A DNA stretch of 64,000 nucleotides, taken from 13-2-20CM-68-14 sp051955535 (GTDB taxonomy: Bacteria > Actinomycetota > Thermoleophilia > Gaiellales > Gaiellaceae). Position 1 is the first letter of the stretch. Every line of letters begins with the position of its first letter. The stretch lies in the NCBI GenBank assembly GCA_051955535.1, contig JBQCGP010000085.1:62001-126000 (forward strand), read 5' to 3'. Shown piece after piece: positions 1 through 8,164 of the stretch. The notes under the pieces were generated by a model, which saw nothing but the letters and a program-made list of their open reading frames with translations, made no database searches and was not told where the DNA came from. Made by a program: the position numbers and the translations under genes.

Positions 1-306
1 CCCTGAGTTGTCCATGTAGTCCTTGCCGTTGGCAGGGTCCACGGCGAGGAAGTAGTAGAACTGGCCGTCGTAGCCGATCTTGTGGTTGATGGCGCGCGCG
101 TGCTGATCAATCGCGGCGCTCGAGGTGCTCTTGTGGAGAAACTGGCGCCCGATGTTGACGAACTGGTATGGGTTGCTGAGCAGCCCCGGCGTGGTCAGCA
201 GCGCGTAGAAAGCGGCGACGATCGCCGCAACTGCCCACGGCGAGGTGATTCGTGCAGCGCGTTCTCGCTTGAGAACCCGCGGGACCGCGACAGCGTGGGC
301 CTCCAC
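1..306 (-). CDS. N-terminal part of a membrane protein, cut by the window edge
   Basis: The first 102 codons run open off the window edge. I chose the GTG at 306 because an AGGA box lies eight bases upstream; the frame stays open back to the stop of the preceding gene at 394, so a longer start is possible. A basic N-terminus is followed by one hydrophobic helix (about residues 24-42) and then an exposed stretch with GYDGQFYYFLAVDP. A DGQ-aromatic motif shortly after the first helix is common in actinobacterial GT-C type membrane glycosyltransferases, so such a role is possible but not shown. It lies downstream of the membrane protein at 394-1815 on the same strand, with 87 bases between them, and may share its transcript. 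Confidence 0.6.
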   Translation of the reverse strand, partial: MEAHAVAVPRVLKRERAARITSPWAVAAIVAAFYALLTTPGLLSNPYQFVNIGRQFLHKSTSSAAIDQHARAINHKIGYDGQFYYFLAVDPANGKDYMDNSG

Positions 307-393
307 GTCACGGGTCCTAGCGCCGGAGGCGCTTAGTCCGCAACCGGGAGAAGTCGAGGGCTTGCTCGACGTTCGGACTGGTTCCCCGGCCCG

Positions 394-1815
394 TTAACGG
401 CGCACGTAGACGACGGCGTTCGTATCGTGAGCAACCTGCCGAAACACGTGCGAGTGGCGGAGTCGCCCGGCCGGCTTCTGGCCGCGGATCACGACCACCA
501 CTCGCGTGTCCTCGAGCGCGCGGTCACCCGTGGGTCGGCCGGCGAGCCAATCGAGGTAGAGACGCTGGTCCCGGCGCCTGAACGCGTCGAGCGGGTTGCT
601 GAGCCAGACCCTTCCCTGATCGGCAGCAATCTGCTCGGCGGGAATCCCCTCGGCAAGGATCGGCGTGCCGCCGGCCATCCGAATCGCCTTGTCGAGGAGT
701 CGTCCGCCCGCGCCTGTCGAAAGGGGGCCGCGGGCCAGGCCGAAGACGGCCAGGACTCCCGCAGTGAGAACGAGCGGCACGGCGACTCGGAGCCTCCCTT
801 CCCGTTCGAAACGGAGGCTTTTCGCTGCCGGGGCAGCAGCGAGAAACAGCAGCCAGACGCCGCTGCGCGCGGTCTTCCCAGTCAGCACGACCAGCCCGAG
901 AAGGGCGATCGTCTCCCAGAGGGCAGGCCGCGCGCGGAAAGCCAGCACGAGCAGTGTGATCGCGGCAGCAATGAGCAGCAGGTCGAAGCCGGAGGTGAGC
1001 GAAAGAGGCGCCCAGAGCCCCTCCCCGCGCCTCGCGGCCTCGTTGCGCAGTAGCCCGTAGTAGTAGTCAGGCGTGTGCTGGAACGCGGGGGTGGCGCAGA
1101 TTGCCAACGTCGAACTTGCGAGAACGCCCGCGCAGAGCCACGGGTCGCGCGGCCCGCGGCCGAAGACCAGGTAGGCGACGGCGACCGCGAGCCCAACGAG
1201 CACCGCGCCATGCAGGTTCGACCACAGCGCGAACAACGGTACGAGCAGCCAGATCCGGCGGCCTGCAGACCTCGCGTCGGCTCGAAGCAGGGCTATCAGC
1301 ACCGGAAAGAGCAGCACTGAGAAGAGCTGCGAGCGCACGACCACGAACACGGAAAGCGAGCCGAGCACGACGATGAGCAGGACAAGTGCGCCCGCGAACT
1401 CGTCGGCGCCTTCGCGCCGCAGGTCCCGGGCCAAGATCCCGAGTGCCGCTCCCACCGCGATCACCTGCGCGGCGAGCAAGCCACGGTCTCCCCCGGCCAC
1501 GATGAGGCCGCGGAAGACGAGCTCCGCCAGTACGGGAACGTTGTGCCAGCCCGCCGACGGCGCGCTGGCCCAGGGAATGTCGTTCGGGATCGAGCCACGG
1601 CGGGCGATGATCCGTCCGAGTGCATCGAGCCAGCGCGCGTCCGCGCCGATCGTGCCCGCGACTGCCGTAAGCGCCGCGCCGAGCGCGATGGCGACCTCAA
1701 GAGGTCCGATCCGCGCGGATGCGGCCGCTACGCGGTCGCGCAGGGCTGGGGTGCGCGGGCTCAACGCGGCGACGATAGCCGTGCTTTCGGCCGCCACCCT
1801 CGGACGTGGCCGCAC
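394..1815 (-). CDS. Polytopic membrane protein, GT-C glycosyltransferase-like
   Basis: A 473-residue protein starting at GTG 1815. It has about nine to ten hydrophobic segments and a short soluble C-terminal tail. After the first helix comes DARWLDALGRIIARRGSIP followed by W-H-N, matching the layout 'D-W-x5-G-x3-x4-G-xIP ... H-x-W' seen in uncharacterised actinobacterial membrane proteins related to dolichyl-phosphate-sugar transferases. That layout suggests a lipid-linked sugar substrate, but I cannot name a reaction. No clear Shine-Dalgarno sequence precedes the GTG, so the start is uncertain. It lies between a 25-residue peptide gene and the partial membrane protein at the window edge, all on the minus strand. 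Confidence 0.6.
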   Translation of the reverse strand: MRPRPRVAAESTAIVAALSPRTPALRDRVAAASARIGPLEVAIALGAALTAVAGTIGADARWLDALGRIIARRGSIPNDIPWASAPSAGWHNVPVLAELVFRGLIVAGGDRGLLAAQVIAVGAALGILARDLRREGADEFAGALVLLIVVLGSLSVFVVVRSQLFSVLLFPVLIALLRADARSAGRRIWLLVPLFALWSNLHGAVLVGLAVAVAYLVFGRGPRDPWLCAGVLASSTLAICATPAFQHTPDYYYGLLRNEAARRGEGLWAPLSLTSGFDLLLIAAAITLLVLAFRARPALWETIALLGLVVLTGKTARSGVWLLFLAAAPAAKSLRFEREGRLRVAVPLVLTAGVLAVFGLARGPLSTGAGGRLLDKAIRMAGGTPILAEGIPAEQIAADQGRVWLSNPLDAFRRRDQRLYLDWLAGRPTGDRALEDTRVVVVIRGQKPAGRLRHSHVFRQVAHDTNAVVYVRR

Positions 1816-1836
1816 GAGACGAGTTCTAGTAGCCGC

Positions 1837-1914
1837 TTACGCCTTGCGGCTGCGGACGTACCAGAGGCCGCCGAGCAGCAGTGCGGCGACGATGGCAAGC
1901 ACTACATAGGTCAC
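1837..1914 (-). CDS. Possible 25-residue single-pass membrane peptide
   Basis: GTG at 1914 opens a 25-codon frame: VTYVVLAIVAALLLGGLWYV, then a basic RSRKA tail and a TAA stop. An AAAGG box lies seven bases before the GTG. The preceding bases hold another tiny frame (MTSNERL, ATG at 1938, stop TAG one base before the GTG) with a good AGGAG site. The second peptide could therefore be translated by re-initiation, or the two could be one short gene broken by an indel. The hydrophobic run with positive C-terminus is typical of small bacterial membrane peptides. No homologue is recognised. Confidence 0.35.
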   Translation of the reverse strand: MTYVVLAIVAALLLGGLWYVRSRKA

Positions 1915-2015
1915 GCTAGAGCCTTTCGTTCGACGTCATGGAACTCCTAGTTATTTCGTCACGATCGGCCGGCGGCTCGCCTCCCCCCGCGGGCTAGTCT
2001 CCATCGCTCCTTCGG

Positions 2016-2924
2016 CTAGGACTTGATCCGGGTCCCGGCGCGGCCGGCCAGGGCCTCGCCAAGTGCGGAGGCCGAGGTGATCAGCGCTTCCCGTCCTGAG
2101 GCGAGCGCGAACGCGAGTGAGGCCTCCACCTTCGGGCCGATCGATCCCTCGGCGAGCTCTGGTAGCAGTGCTCTGGCCGATCCGGCGTCGAGCTCGGGAA
2201 GCTCCTGCCGGGCTTCGGTGCCCCAGCCGCTGTAGACCGCGTCTACGTCGGTGAGGATGACGAGCCGCTCGGCGCCGAGGGCGATCGCCAGCAGCGCCGA
2301 TGCGCGATCCTTGTCGATCACCGCGTCGAGGCCCGCCAGCCGGCCGTTCCGCGACGACACCGGGATGCCTCCGCCGCCGCACGCGACCGCGATCGCCCCG
2401 GTGCCGACGAGCGTCCGGACGGCCTCGAACTCGACGACCTCGAGCGGCGCCGGCGACGGGACGACCCGCCGCCAGCCGCGACCGGCGTCGCCGGCCACTT
2501 TCCAGCCGCGCTCGGCTTCGAGCTGTCGCGCCTCGTCCTCGGCGTAGAAGGGGCCGACCGGCTTCGTGGGCGCGCCGAACGCCGGATCGTCCTCGTCGAC
2601 GCGGACGTGTGTCAGCACACACACGACCGGCCGCTCGGCCACGGCTCCGAGCTCCGACTCGATCAGTGCCCCGATCTCGGCCTGGGTCTGCGCAACCGCG
2701 AGGTAGAGCGGCAGCGGCGGCACCTCGTCGGCGGCCCGCTCCTGCCGGACCAGCTCGTTTCCGACCTGGGGTCCGTTCCCGTGCGTGACGACGAGGTCGC
2801 CGTCGCCGAGGAGCGGTCTCATCGCCTCGCAGGTCGTACGAAGGTTCGCGCGCTGCTCTGCCGCCGTGCCGCGTTCGCCCGGCCGCGTCAGCGCGTTGCC
2901 GCCGAGCGCAACGACCGTGAGCAC
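2016..2924 (-). CDS. arcC: Carbamate kinase
   Basis: A 302-residue cytoplasmic amino-acid kinase family protein that interconverts carbamoyl phosphate plus ADP with carbamate plus ATP. Family landmarks are present: N-terminal VVALGGNAL, then VTHGNGPQVG, the CGGGGIPV glycine loop, VIDKDRASALLA, the LTDVDAVY motif and the C-terminal GSIGPKVEA. The length matches the family (about 300-315). The GTG start overlaps the TAG stop of the upstream GTPase-like gene by one base, so the two are co-translated. Pairing of this kinase with the COG2403 family suggests use of carbamoyl phosphate from purine, pyrimidine or ureide breakdown rather than the arginine deiminase route, since no arcA or arcB lies here. 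That pathway assignment is inference. Confidence 0.9.
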   Translation of the reverse strand: MLTVVALGGNALTRPGERGTAAEQRANLRTTCEAMRPLLGDGDLVVTHGNGPQVGNELVRQERAADEVPPLPLYLAVAQTQAEIGALIESELGAVAERPVVCVLTHVRVDEDDPAFGAPTKPVGPFYAEDEARQLEAERGWKVAGDAGRGWRRVVPSPAPLEVVEFEAVRTLVGTGAIAVACGGGGIPVSSRNGRLAGLDAVIDKDRASALLAIALGAERLVILTDVDAVYSGWGTEARQELPELDAGSARALLPELAEGSIGPKVEASLAFALASGREALITSASALGEALAGRAGTRIKS

Positions 2925-4261
2925 TACACCAAGGCGGTCTCGATGATGCCGCGCTCCTGGAGGATTTCGGCGAGGCCGGGCTCGTCGAGCTCCTGGAGGC
3001 GGTAAGTGACGCGCAAGGCAGGCTTGTCGAGCTCGATCAGGCGCCGCAAGTCGATCGGCGTGCCGATCAGGACGAGGTCTGCGTCGGAGCGTTCGATCGT
3101 CGCGCGCAAGTCGTCCATCTGCTGACTGCCGTAGCCCATCGCCGGCAGGAGCGGACCGATGCCCGGATAGTCCTCGAAAGTCTTCGCGATCGAACCCACC
3201 GCGAAGGGCCTCGGGTCGACGAGCGCCGCCGCGCCGCCCTGCTTCGCGGCCAGCACCGCCGCGCCGTAGGTCATCTCGCCGTGCGTCAGCGTCGGGCCGT
3301 CTTCCACCGCAAGCACGCGCTTGCCCTCGATCTCGATCCCGTTCTCCTCGATCGTGAACGGCGAGGCGGCACGGATGACTCGCGCGAGCGGGTTCGTCGC
3401 GCGGATCGACCCGAGCACGGCGTCGACGCCTCCCTCCGGCGCCGAGTCGACCTTGTTGACGATGCAGACGTCGGCCATGCGCAGATTCGTCTCGCCCGGG
3501 TGGTAGCGGAGCTCGTGGCCGGGGCGGTGCGGATCGACGACGACGATGTGCAGATTCGGCTTCACGAACGGCGTGTCGTTGTTGCCGCCGTCCCAAAGGA
3601 TCACGTCCGCCTCCTGCTCGGCGGCCGCGAGGATGGCGGCGTAATCGATGCCGGCGAAGACGAGGTTCCCCTCTCCGAGGTGCGGCTCGTACTCCTCGCG
3701 CTCCTCGATGGTCGCGTCGGCAGCGTCGAGATCCTCGTAGCGCTCGAAGCGTTGAACGGCCTGCTTCTCGAGATCGCCGTACGGCATCGGATGGCGCAGG
3801 ACGGCGACGCGCCTTCCCGCTCCGCGTAGCAGGCCGGCGACGTAACGAGTCGTCTGGCTCTTTCCGGAGCCGGTGCGCACCGCGCAGACCGCGACCACGG
3901 GCTTGGACGAGGTCAGCATCGTCTCGTGCGGCGAGAGCAATCGGTACGACGCCCCGGCGGCCAGCGCGCGCGAGCCGACGTGCATGACGTGCTCGTGGGT
4001 GACGTCGGAGTACGAGAAGACGACCTCGTCGACGTCGTGCTGTGCGATTACCGCTTCGAGCTCGTCCTCGGCGACGATCGGGATCCCGTCCGGGTAGAGC
4101 TCACCGGCCAGTGCCGGCGGGTAGAGCCGTCCCTCGATGTTCGGGATCTGCGTCGCCGTGAACGCGACGACCTCCTGATCGGCGCTGTCGCGGTAGACGA
4201 GGTTGAAGTTGTGGAAGTCCCGGCCCGCGGCTCCTGCGATCACCACCCGAGTCCTGTCCAT
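2924..4261 (-). CDS. Cyclic 2,3-diphosphoglycerate synthetase-like P-loop protein (COG2403)
   Basis: A 445-residue protein with an N-terminal Rossmann-like region (RVVIAGAAGRDFHNFN) and a central P-loop, VRTGSGKSQTTRYV, around residue 130. Later come LWDGGNNDTPF, a switch-like stretch, VNKVDSA resembling the GTPase NKxD motif, and a C-terminal SIAKTFEDYPGIGPLLPAMGY block. This is the family annotated as cyclic 2,3-diphosphoglycerate synthetase or 'predicted GTPase'; the mesophilic bacterial members are not biochemically defined as far as I know. Translation starts at ATG 4261, with TATCCT six bases upstream and no ribosome site, so it looks leaderless. It is followed by carbamate kinase with a one-base overlap, and the two probably act in one pathway. 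Confidence 0.75.
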   Translation of the reverse strand: MDRTRVVIAGAAGRDFHNFNLVYRDSADQEVVAFTATQIPNIEGRLYPPALAGELYPDGIPIVAEDELEAVIAQHDVDEVVFSYSDVTHEHVMHVGSRALAAGASYRLLSPHETMLTSSKPVVAVCAVRTGSGKSQTTRYVAGLLRGAGRRVAVLRHPMPYGDLEKQAVQRFERYEDLDAADATIEEREEYEPHLGEGNLVFAGIDYAAILAAAEQEADVILWDGGNNDTPFVKPNLHIVVVDPHRPGHELRYHPGETNLRMADVCIVNKVDSAPEGGVDAVLGSIRATNPLARVIRAASPFTIEENGIEIEGKRVLAVEDGPTLTHGEMTYGAAVLAAKQGGAAALVDPRPFAVGSIAKTFEDYPGIGPLLPAMGYGSQQMDDLRATIERSDADLVLIGTPIDLRRLIELDKPALRVTYRLQELDEPGLAEILQERGIIETALV

Positions 4262-4323
4262 GCGTAAAGGATATGCAGGTATGCAGGACGGACGCCCTTG
4301 CGCAGCTCGTTCGTAGAGGGACC

Positions 4324-4749
4324 GTGCGTGGAATCTGGGCAGTCCTTCTCGTCGCCGTGGGGCTCACGGGGACGTCCGCTGAGGCGCAGGTGCGCACGCA
4401 CGCGATCTCGACACACGGCCTCCAAGTCACCGTTCCGGACGGCTGGAGTCGCGCCGGACTACTCAGCAATTGCTCGGACCCGCGACAGGTGCTCGCGCTC
4501 GCTTGGCCTAACGATCGCGCGGTGATCCTCGTCCTCGAGACGCACGACAGGTTGTTCGCCTCGCGTTCGAGCTTTCAGCTGCCTTCGCGGCCGACCCGTC
4601 TCGAAGGCTGTTGCGACCAGCCGAGCGGGCCGGGCTATCGGTTTGCGTTCCGCGAGCGCGGCCGCGAGTTCTACGCCTACGTCTTCTCGAAGGACCGTGC
4701 CGCCGCACACAGCGCGGTTGCGGTCCTGAACACGCTACGCGTCAGCTGA
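4324..4749 (+). CDS. Small secreted protein of unknown function
   Basis: A 141-residue protein starting at GTG 4324, chosen because an AGAGGG box lies just upstream and the first residues then form a clean signal peptide (RGIWAVLLVAVGLTG followed by SAEAQ, cleavage near AEA-Q). The frame is open upstream to 4273, but that version buries the signal. The mature part is a small beta-rich domain with VTVPDGWSRA near its start and a cysteine cluster (GCCDQ), resembling the PsbP/DUF-type 'PDGW' extracytoplasmic domains of high-GC bacteria. It overlaps the end of the convergent peptidase gene by eight bases. The role is unknown. Confidence 0.6.
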   Translation: MRGIWAVLLVAVGLTGTSAEAQVRTHAISTHGLQVTVPDGWSRAGLLSNCSDPRQVLALAWPNDRAVILVLETHDRLFASRSSFQLPSRPTRLEGCCDQPSGPGYRFAFRERGREFYAYVFSKDRAAAHSAVAVLNTLRVS

Positions 4750-6235
4750 GCTCTTCGCCGACGCGGTCCGCGACAGCGGACATAGCGAGCTCGGCGCCGG
4801 TGACGTCCTTGAGCAGCTCGTCGGCGTTCGGGCGCTGGCCTTCCGACCAGAGCTCGCGAAGCAGGGAGCCTGCCTCCCGCTTGGTGAACCAGGTGTTGCC
4901 GAACCGCTCGCGCAGGTAGGCGCGCAGCTGCGCCTCGAAGGCCCACGAGCGCAAGTATTCGGTCACGTAGAAGCCCGAGTCGATGTCGGCCAGGTAGTCG
5001 GTCTCGCTGGGCTCGATCTTCAAGGCATCGCCGAGGAGCTCGACGTAGCGCGTGCTCATCGCGGTCACGTCGTTTTCGACTGCATGGAACTCGATCTCGT
5101 AGAGAAGCTTCGCGCAGTAGCGGCGGACGAAGTAGAGAAGCCCGGTTGCACCTTCCCGAGCGAACTCGTCCGGACGGCCCACGTCGAGCCGCCGCGTCAG
5201 CCAGGCGGGCTCGTCGGTCAGGTGCTGGAGCAGCATCGCCCAGCCCTCGGTGACCGCGTTGTCGCCTAGCCGCCGCTCCTCCATCGACAGCTCCGGCGAG
5301 GTGTGCGCGAAGTGCTCGGTGTGGCCCGCTTCGTGGAAGAGTGCCCGCCAGTCGTCAGCGCCGCCGATCGGCTGGATGACGAGCATCACCTTGCCCGGAA
5401 CCTCGATCGGCGCGCAGAACGCGCGCGGCGATTTCGAGGGCCGCTGCTCGAGGTCGAGGTGGACGTTCTCCTGCGCGCGCAGGTCGATGCCGAAGTCGGC
5501 GAGGGTGGCCTCGAGCGCGGGCAGCATCTTGTCACCCGGGAAGAACTCGTCCCACGCGGGCGCCCTGAACACGCGGCCGACGTCCCAGCGCTTCGCCTCG
5601 TCGAGGCCGAGGCCGATGCGGTCACGGAAGAGCTTGTCGGTCGCGTCCTCGTACATCCGTTCGGTCGACTCGAGGACGGCGCGACACTGCGCGGCGAGAT
5701 CGTCGAGGCGGTAGCCGAAGCGTCGGTAGAGCTCGACGTAGGTCGGGGAGCCGAGCTCCGGGACCGCCCGCTGGCTGATCGAGACCGCGTCGAGGTAGAT
5801 GGGGTTGAGGTGCGCCTCGGTCAGATCGGTGCGCGCGCGGTCGAGCCGCTCGCGCTTGTCGCGTTCCTCGGTGTTCGCAATCGTCGGCCGAAGCATCCGG
5901 TACGGAACCGTCTCGCCGTCGACCTCGGCCTCGAGCTCGGTCTCAAGGGCGGCGACCTTCTCGCTGTGCTCCTTGGTGAGGTTCCCGAGGTAGCCCTCGC
6001 AGGAGAAGCGCCAGAGCTCGCGCACGCCTCTGTCGCCGTCTACGCCTTGACCGAGGGCCTGTGCCCATTCGAGCTTCGTGAGGTCATGGTGGCGTGCGTA
6101 GATCGGCTCGAGCTCGAGCCGATCCTTGAGACCCGCGAAGTGGACGTAGTACTCCTCGTCGAGCTCGGCGATGAAGCGGTCGGCGTCCTCGCGGTAGCTC
6201 TCGAGCTCCTGCGGGCTGGGCGGGGCGCTCGGCAC
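4742..6235 (-). CDS. M3-like zinc metallopeptidase
   Basis: A 497-residue soluble protein with the zinc motif HEAGH (in ALFHEAGHTEHF) near residue 330 and a downstream glutamate helix (VTEGWAMLLQHL). This is the gluzincin layout of the M3 oligopeptidase group, although the protein is shorter than OpdA or PepF (about 600-680 residues). The region before the zinc site is helical, as in M3 folds. I set the start at GTG 6235: the open frame reaches 6478 but would run through the divergent yjbQ gene at 6254. It likely trims short peptides in the cytoplasm; the substrate is unknown and M32 is a weaker alternative. Confidence 0.7.
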   Translation of the reverse strand: MPSAPPSPQELESYREDADRFIAELDEEYYVHFAGLKDRLELEPIYARHHDLTKLEWAQALGQGVDGDRGVRELWRFSCEGYLGNLTKEHSEKVAALETELEAEVDGETVPYRMLRPTIANTEERDKRERLDRARTDLTEAHLNPIYLDAVSISQRAVPELGSPTYVELYRRFGYRLDDLAAQCRAVLESTERMYEDATDKLFRDRIGLGLDEAKRWDVGRVFRAPAWDEFFPGDKMLPALEATLADFGIDLRAQENVHLDLEQRPSKSPRAFCAPIEVPGKVMLVIQPIGGADDWRALFHEAGHTEHFAHTSPELSMEERRLGDNAVTEGWAMLLQHLTDEPAWLTRRLDVGRPDEFAREGATGLLYFVRRYCAKLLYEIEFHAVENDVTAMSTRYVELLGDALKIEPSETDYLADIDSGFYVTEYLRSWAFEAQLRAYLRERFGNTWFTKREAGSLLRELWSEGQRPNADELLKDVTGAELAMSAVADRVGEELS

Positions 6236-6253
6236 AGGCCGTAGGATAACGGG

Positions 6254-6652
6254 GTGCGCGAGATCAGCTTGAAGACCGAGCGCAAGACCCAGTTGCTCGA
6301 CATCACGGATGAGGTGCAGTCGGCGCTCGGCGCGACGAACGGCGCGTCCGCGGCGCTCATCTACGTCCCGCATACGACCGCCGGCGTCACGATCAACGAG
6401 GACGCCGATCCCGCCCTCGCCGAGGACATCGAGTCGGCGATGGAGCGGATCGTGGACGACAACGGCGGCTGGCGGCACTCCGACGCCGACGGTCCGAACG
6501 CGCCCTCACACATCCGCGCCTCCCTGATCAGCCCTCAGGTGCTCGTGCCGCTAAGCGACGGTGAGCTCGCGCTCGGGCGCTGGCAGGGGATCTTCTTCTG
6601 CGAGTTCGACGGGCCGCGCGAGCGCAAGGTGTACGTCACCCCACTGACGTAA
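6254..6652 (+). CDS. yjbQ: YjbQ/UPF0047 family protein
   Basis: A 132-residue protein, full length for the UPF0047 family. Landmarks are the VPHTTAGVTINEDADP motif, HxxxDGPNAPSHIRASL in the middle and QGIFFCEFDGPRERKV near the end. Members can make thiamine phosphate in vitro ('secondary thiamine-phosphate synthase'), but their physiological role is unsettled. The histidine-rich motifs suggest a bound metal. The GTG start follows a GGA box by seven to eight bases. It is divergently paired with the M3-like peptidase across only 18 bases, so their promoters must overlap the coding ends. Confidence 0.85.
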   Translation: MREISLKTERKTQLLDITDEVQSALGATNGASAALIYVPHTTAGVTINEDADPALAEDIESAMERIVDDNGGWRHSDADGPNAPSHIRASLISPQVLVPLSDGELALGRWQGIFFCEFDGPRERKVYVTPLT

Positions 6653-6717
6653 TCTCGTAACACCCCCGCAACGGACTCTTCATTCCAATTCAACACGGAC
6701 CGGTTTACGTTTCTCTC

Positions 6718-8154
6718 GTGCGGCGCCCCTACCTGATCGCTGCCTTGCTCTGTCTGGGCGCGTTCGCTGCGGCCGCAGTCGTTTTCGTCAGCGGCGCCTC
6801 ATCGCACGGCGCACCGCGGCCCAAGGCAGTGCCGCTGGACGGCATCCACAAGATCAAGCACGTCGTGATCATCATGCAGGAGAACCGCTCCTTCGACTCC
6901 TACTTCGGGACGTTCCCCGGCGCCGATGGGATCCCGATGGACCGGGGGGAGCCGCTGGTCTGCTCTCCCGATCCGAGGACTCACGTCTGCATCGAGCCGT
7001 ACCACGACCCGCACGACCGGAACGTCGGCGGCCCGCACGATCACATCAACGCCGTGCACGACATCAACCACCGGCTGATGGACGGCTTCGAATGGCAGGC
7101 GCGCGCGGTCCTGAACCATCTGTGTGGCCCCGACCCGAACCAGCCGGGATGCATCCACGGCGGCCGGATCGACGTGATGGGCTACCACGACGCGCGCGAG
7201 ATCCCGAACTACTGGGCATACGCGAAGAACTTCGTCCTTCAGGACCACATGTTCGAGCCCGACACGTCCTGGAGCCTGCCGGTCCACCTGTTCGCCGTCT
7301 CGGAGTGGTCGGCGAAGTGCTCGAGGCCCGGCGACCCGATGAGCTGCGTCAATGCGATCCAGTCGCCCCCGTCGCCGCCTGGGGAGCCGCAGTCGACCGG
7401 CTCACGACCGGACTACGCGTGGACAGACCTGACCTACCTCTTCCACAAGCACCACGTCTCGTGGCGCTACTACGTCTTCAAGGGTGGTGAGCCGGACTGC
7501 GAGGACAGCGGAGCGATCGTCTGCAATCCGAAGAAGCAGAACGCGAGAACGCCGGGTATCTGGAACCCATTGCCGTGGTTCACGACAGTGCGCCAGGACC
7601 ACCAGGTGCGGAACATCCGCTCGGTCAGCCACTTCTTCTACGCCGCGAAGCACGGGCTGCTCCCGCAGGTCTCGTGGGTGATCCCGAACGACAAGGTCAG
7701 CGAGCACCCGCCCGGGCTCGTCAGCCGCGGCCAGGCCTGGGTGACCGGGCTCGTCAACGCGATCATGCGCGGACCGGACTGGAACTCGACCGCGCTCTTC
7801 CTGACCTGGGACGACTGGGGCGGCTTCTACGACCACGTCGTACCGCCGGTCGTTGACCGAAACGGCTACGGGCTGCGCGTGCCCGCAATCGTCATCTCGC
7901 CCTACGCCCGCCGCGGCTACATCGACCACCAGATCCTCAGCTTCGACGCCTACGCCAAGTTCATCGAGGACGATTTCCTGAACGGGGAGCGCCTCGATCC
8001 CGCGACCGACGGGCGGCCCGACCCTCGTCCCAGTGTCCGCGAGAACGCGCCGATCCTCGGCAACCTCATTCGCGACTTCGACTTCCGGCAGAAGCCCCGG
8101 CCTCCGATGCTCCTACCGCAGTGGCCGGGCTTCCACGAGAACAAGCGTCGATAG
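6718..8154 (+). CDS. Secreted phosphoesterase, phospholipase C/acid phosphatase family
   Basis: A 478-residue protein with an N-terminal signal or anchor (LIAALLCLGAFAAAAVVFV) and the PF04185 phosphoesterase signature: HVVIIMQENRSFDSYFGTFP near residue 45, then PHDH, a GYHDAREIPNYW block, PDTSWSLPVH, and a metal-binding LTWDDWGGFYDHVVPP near residue 360. These enzymes hydrolyse phosphodiesters or phosphomonoesters of lipids or nucleotides outside the cell; the substrate cannot be told from sequence. Cysteine pairs fit an exported, disulphide-bonded protein. GTG 6718 has TACGTT six bases upstream and no ribosome site, so the mRNA is probably leaderless. Confidence 0.85.
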   Translation: MRRPYLIAALLCLGAFAAAAVVFVSGASSHGAPRPKAVPLDGIHKIKHVVIIMQENRSFDSYFGTFPGADGIPMDRGEPLVCSPDPRTHVCIEPYHDPHDRNVGGPHDHINAVHDINHRLMDGFEWQARAVLNHLCGPDPNQPGCIHGGRIDVMGYHDAREIPNYWAYAKNFVLQDHMFEPDTSWSLPVHLFAVSEWSAKCSRPGDPMSCVNAIQSPPSPPGEPQSTGSRPDYAWTDLTYLFHKHHVSWRYYVFKGGEPDCEDSGAIVCNPKKQNARTPGIWNPLPWFTTVRQDHQVRNIRSVSHFFYAAKHGLLPQVSWVIPNDKVSEHPPGLVSRGQAWVTGLVNAIMRGPDWNSTALFLTWDDWGGFYDHVVPPVVDRNGYGLRVPAIVISPYARRGYIDHQILSFDAYAKFIEDDFLNGERLDPATDGRPDPRPSVRENAPILGNLIRDFDFRQKPRPPMLLPQWPGFHENKRR

Positions 8155-8164
8155 CCTGGCGGGC

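Noticed and set aside
2925..3596. An N-terminal extension of the carbamate kinase frame
   Set aside because: The extension overlaps the COG2403 gene on the same strand and is Arg-rich shadow sequence. The GTG at 2924 gives a full-length carbamate kinase.
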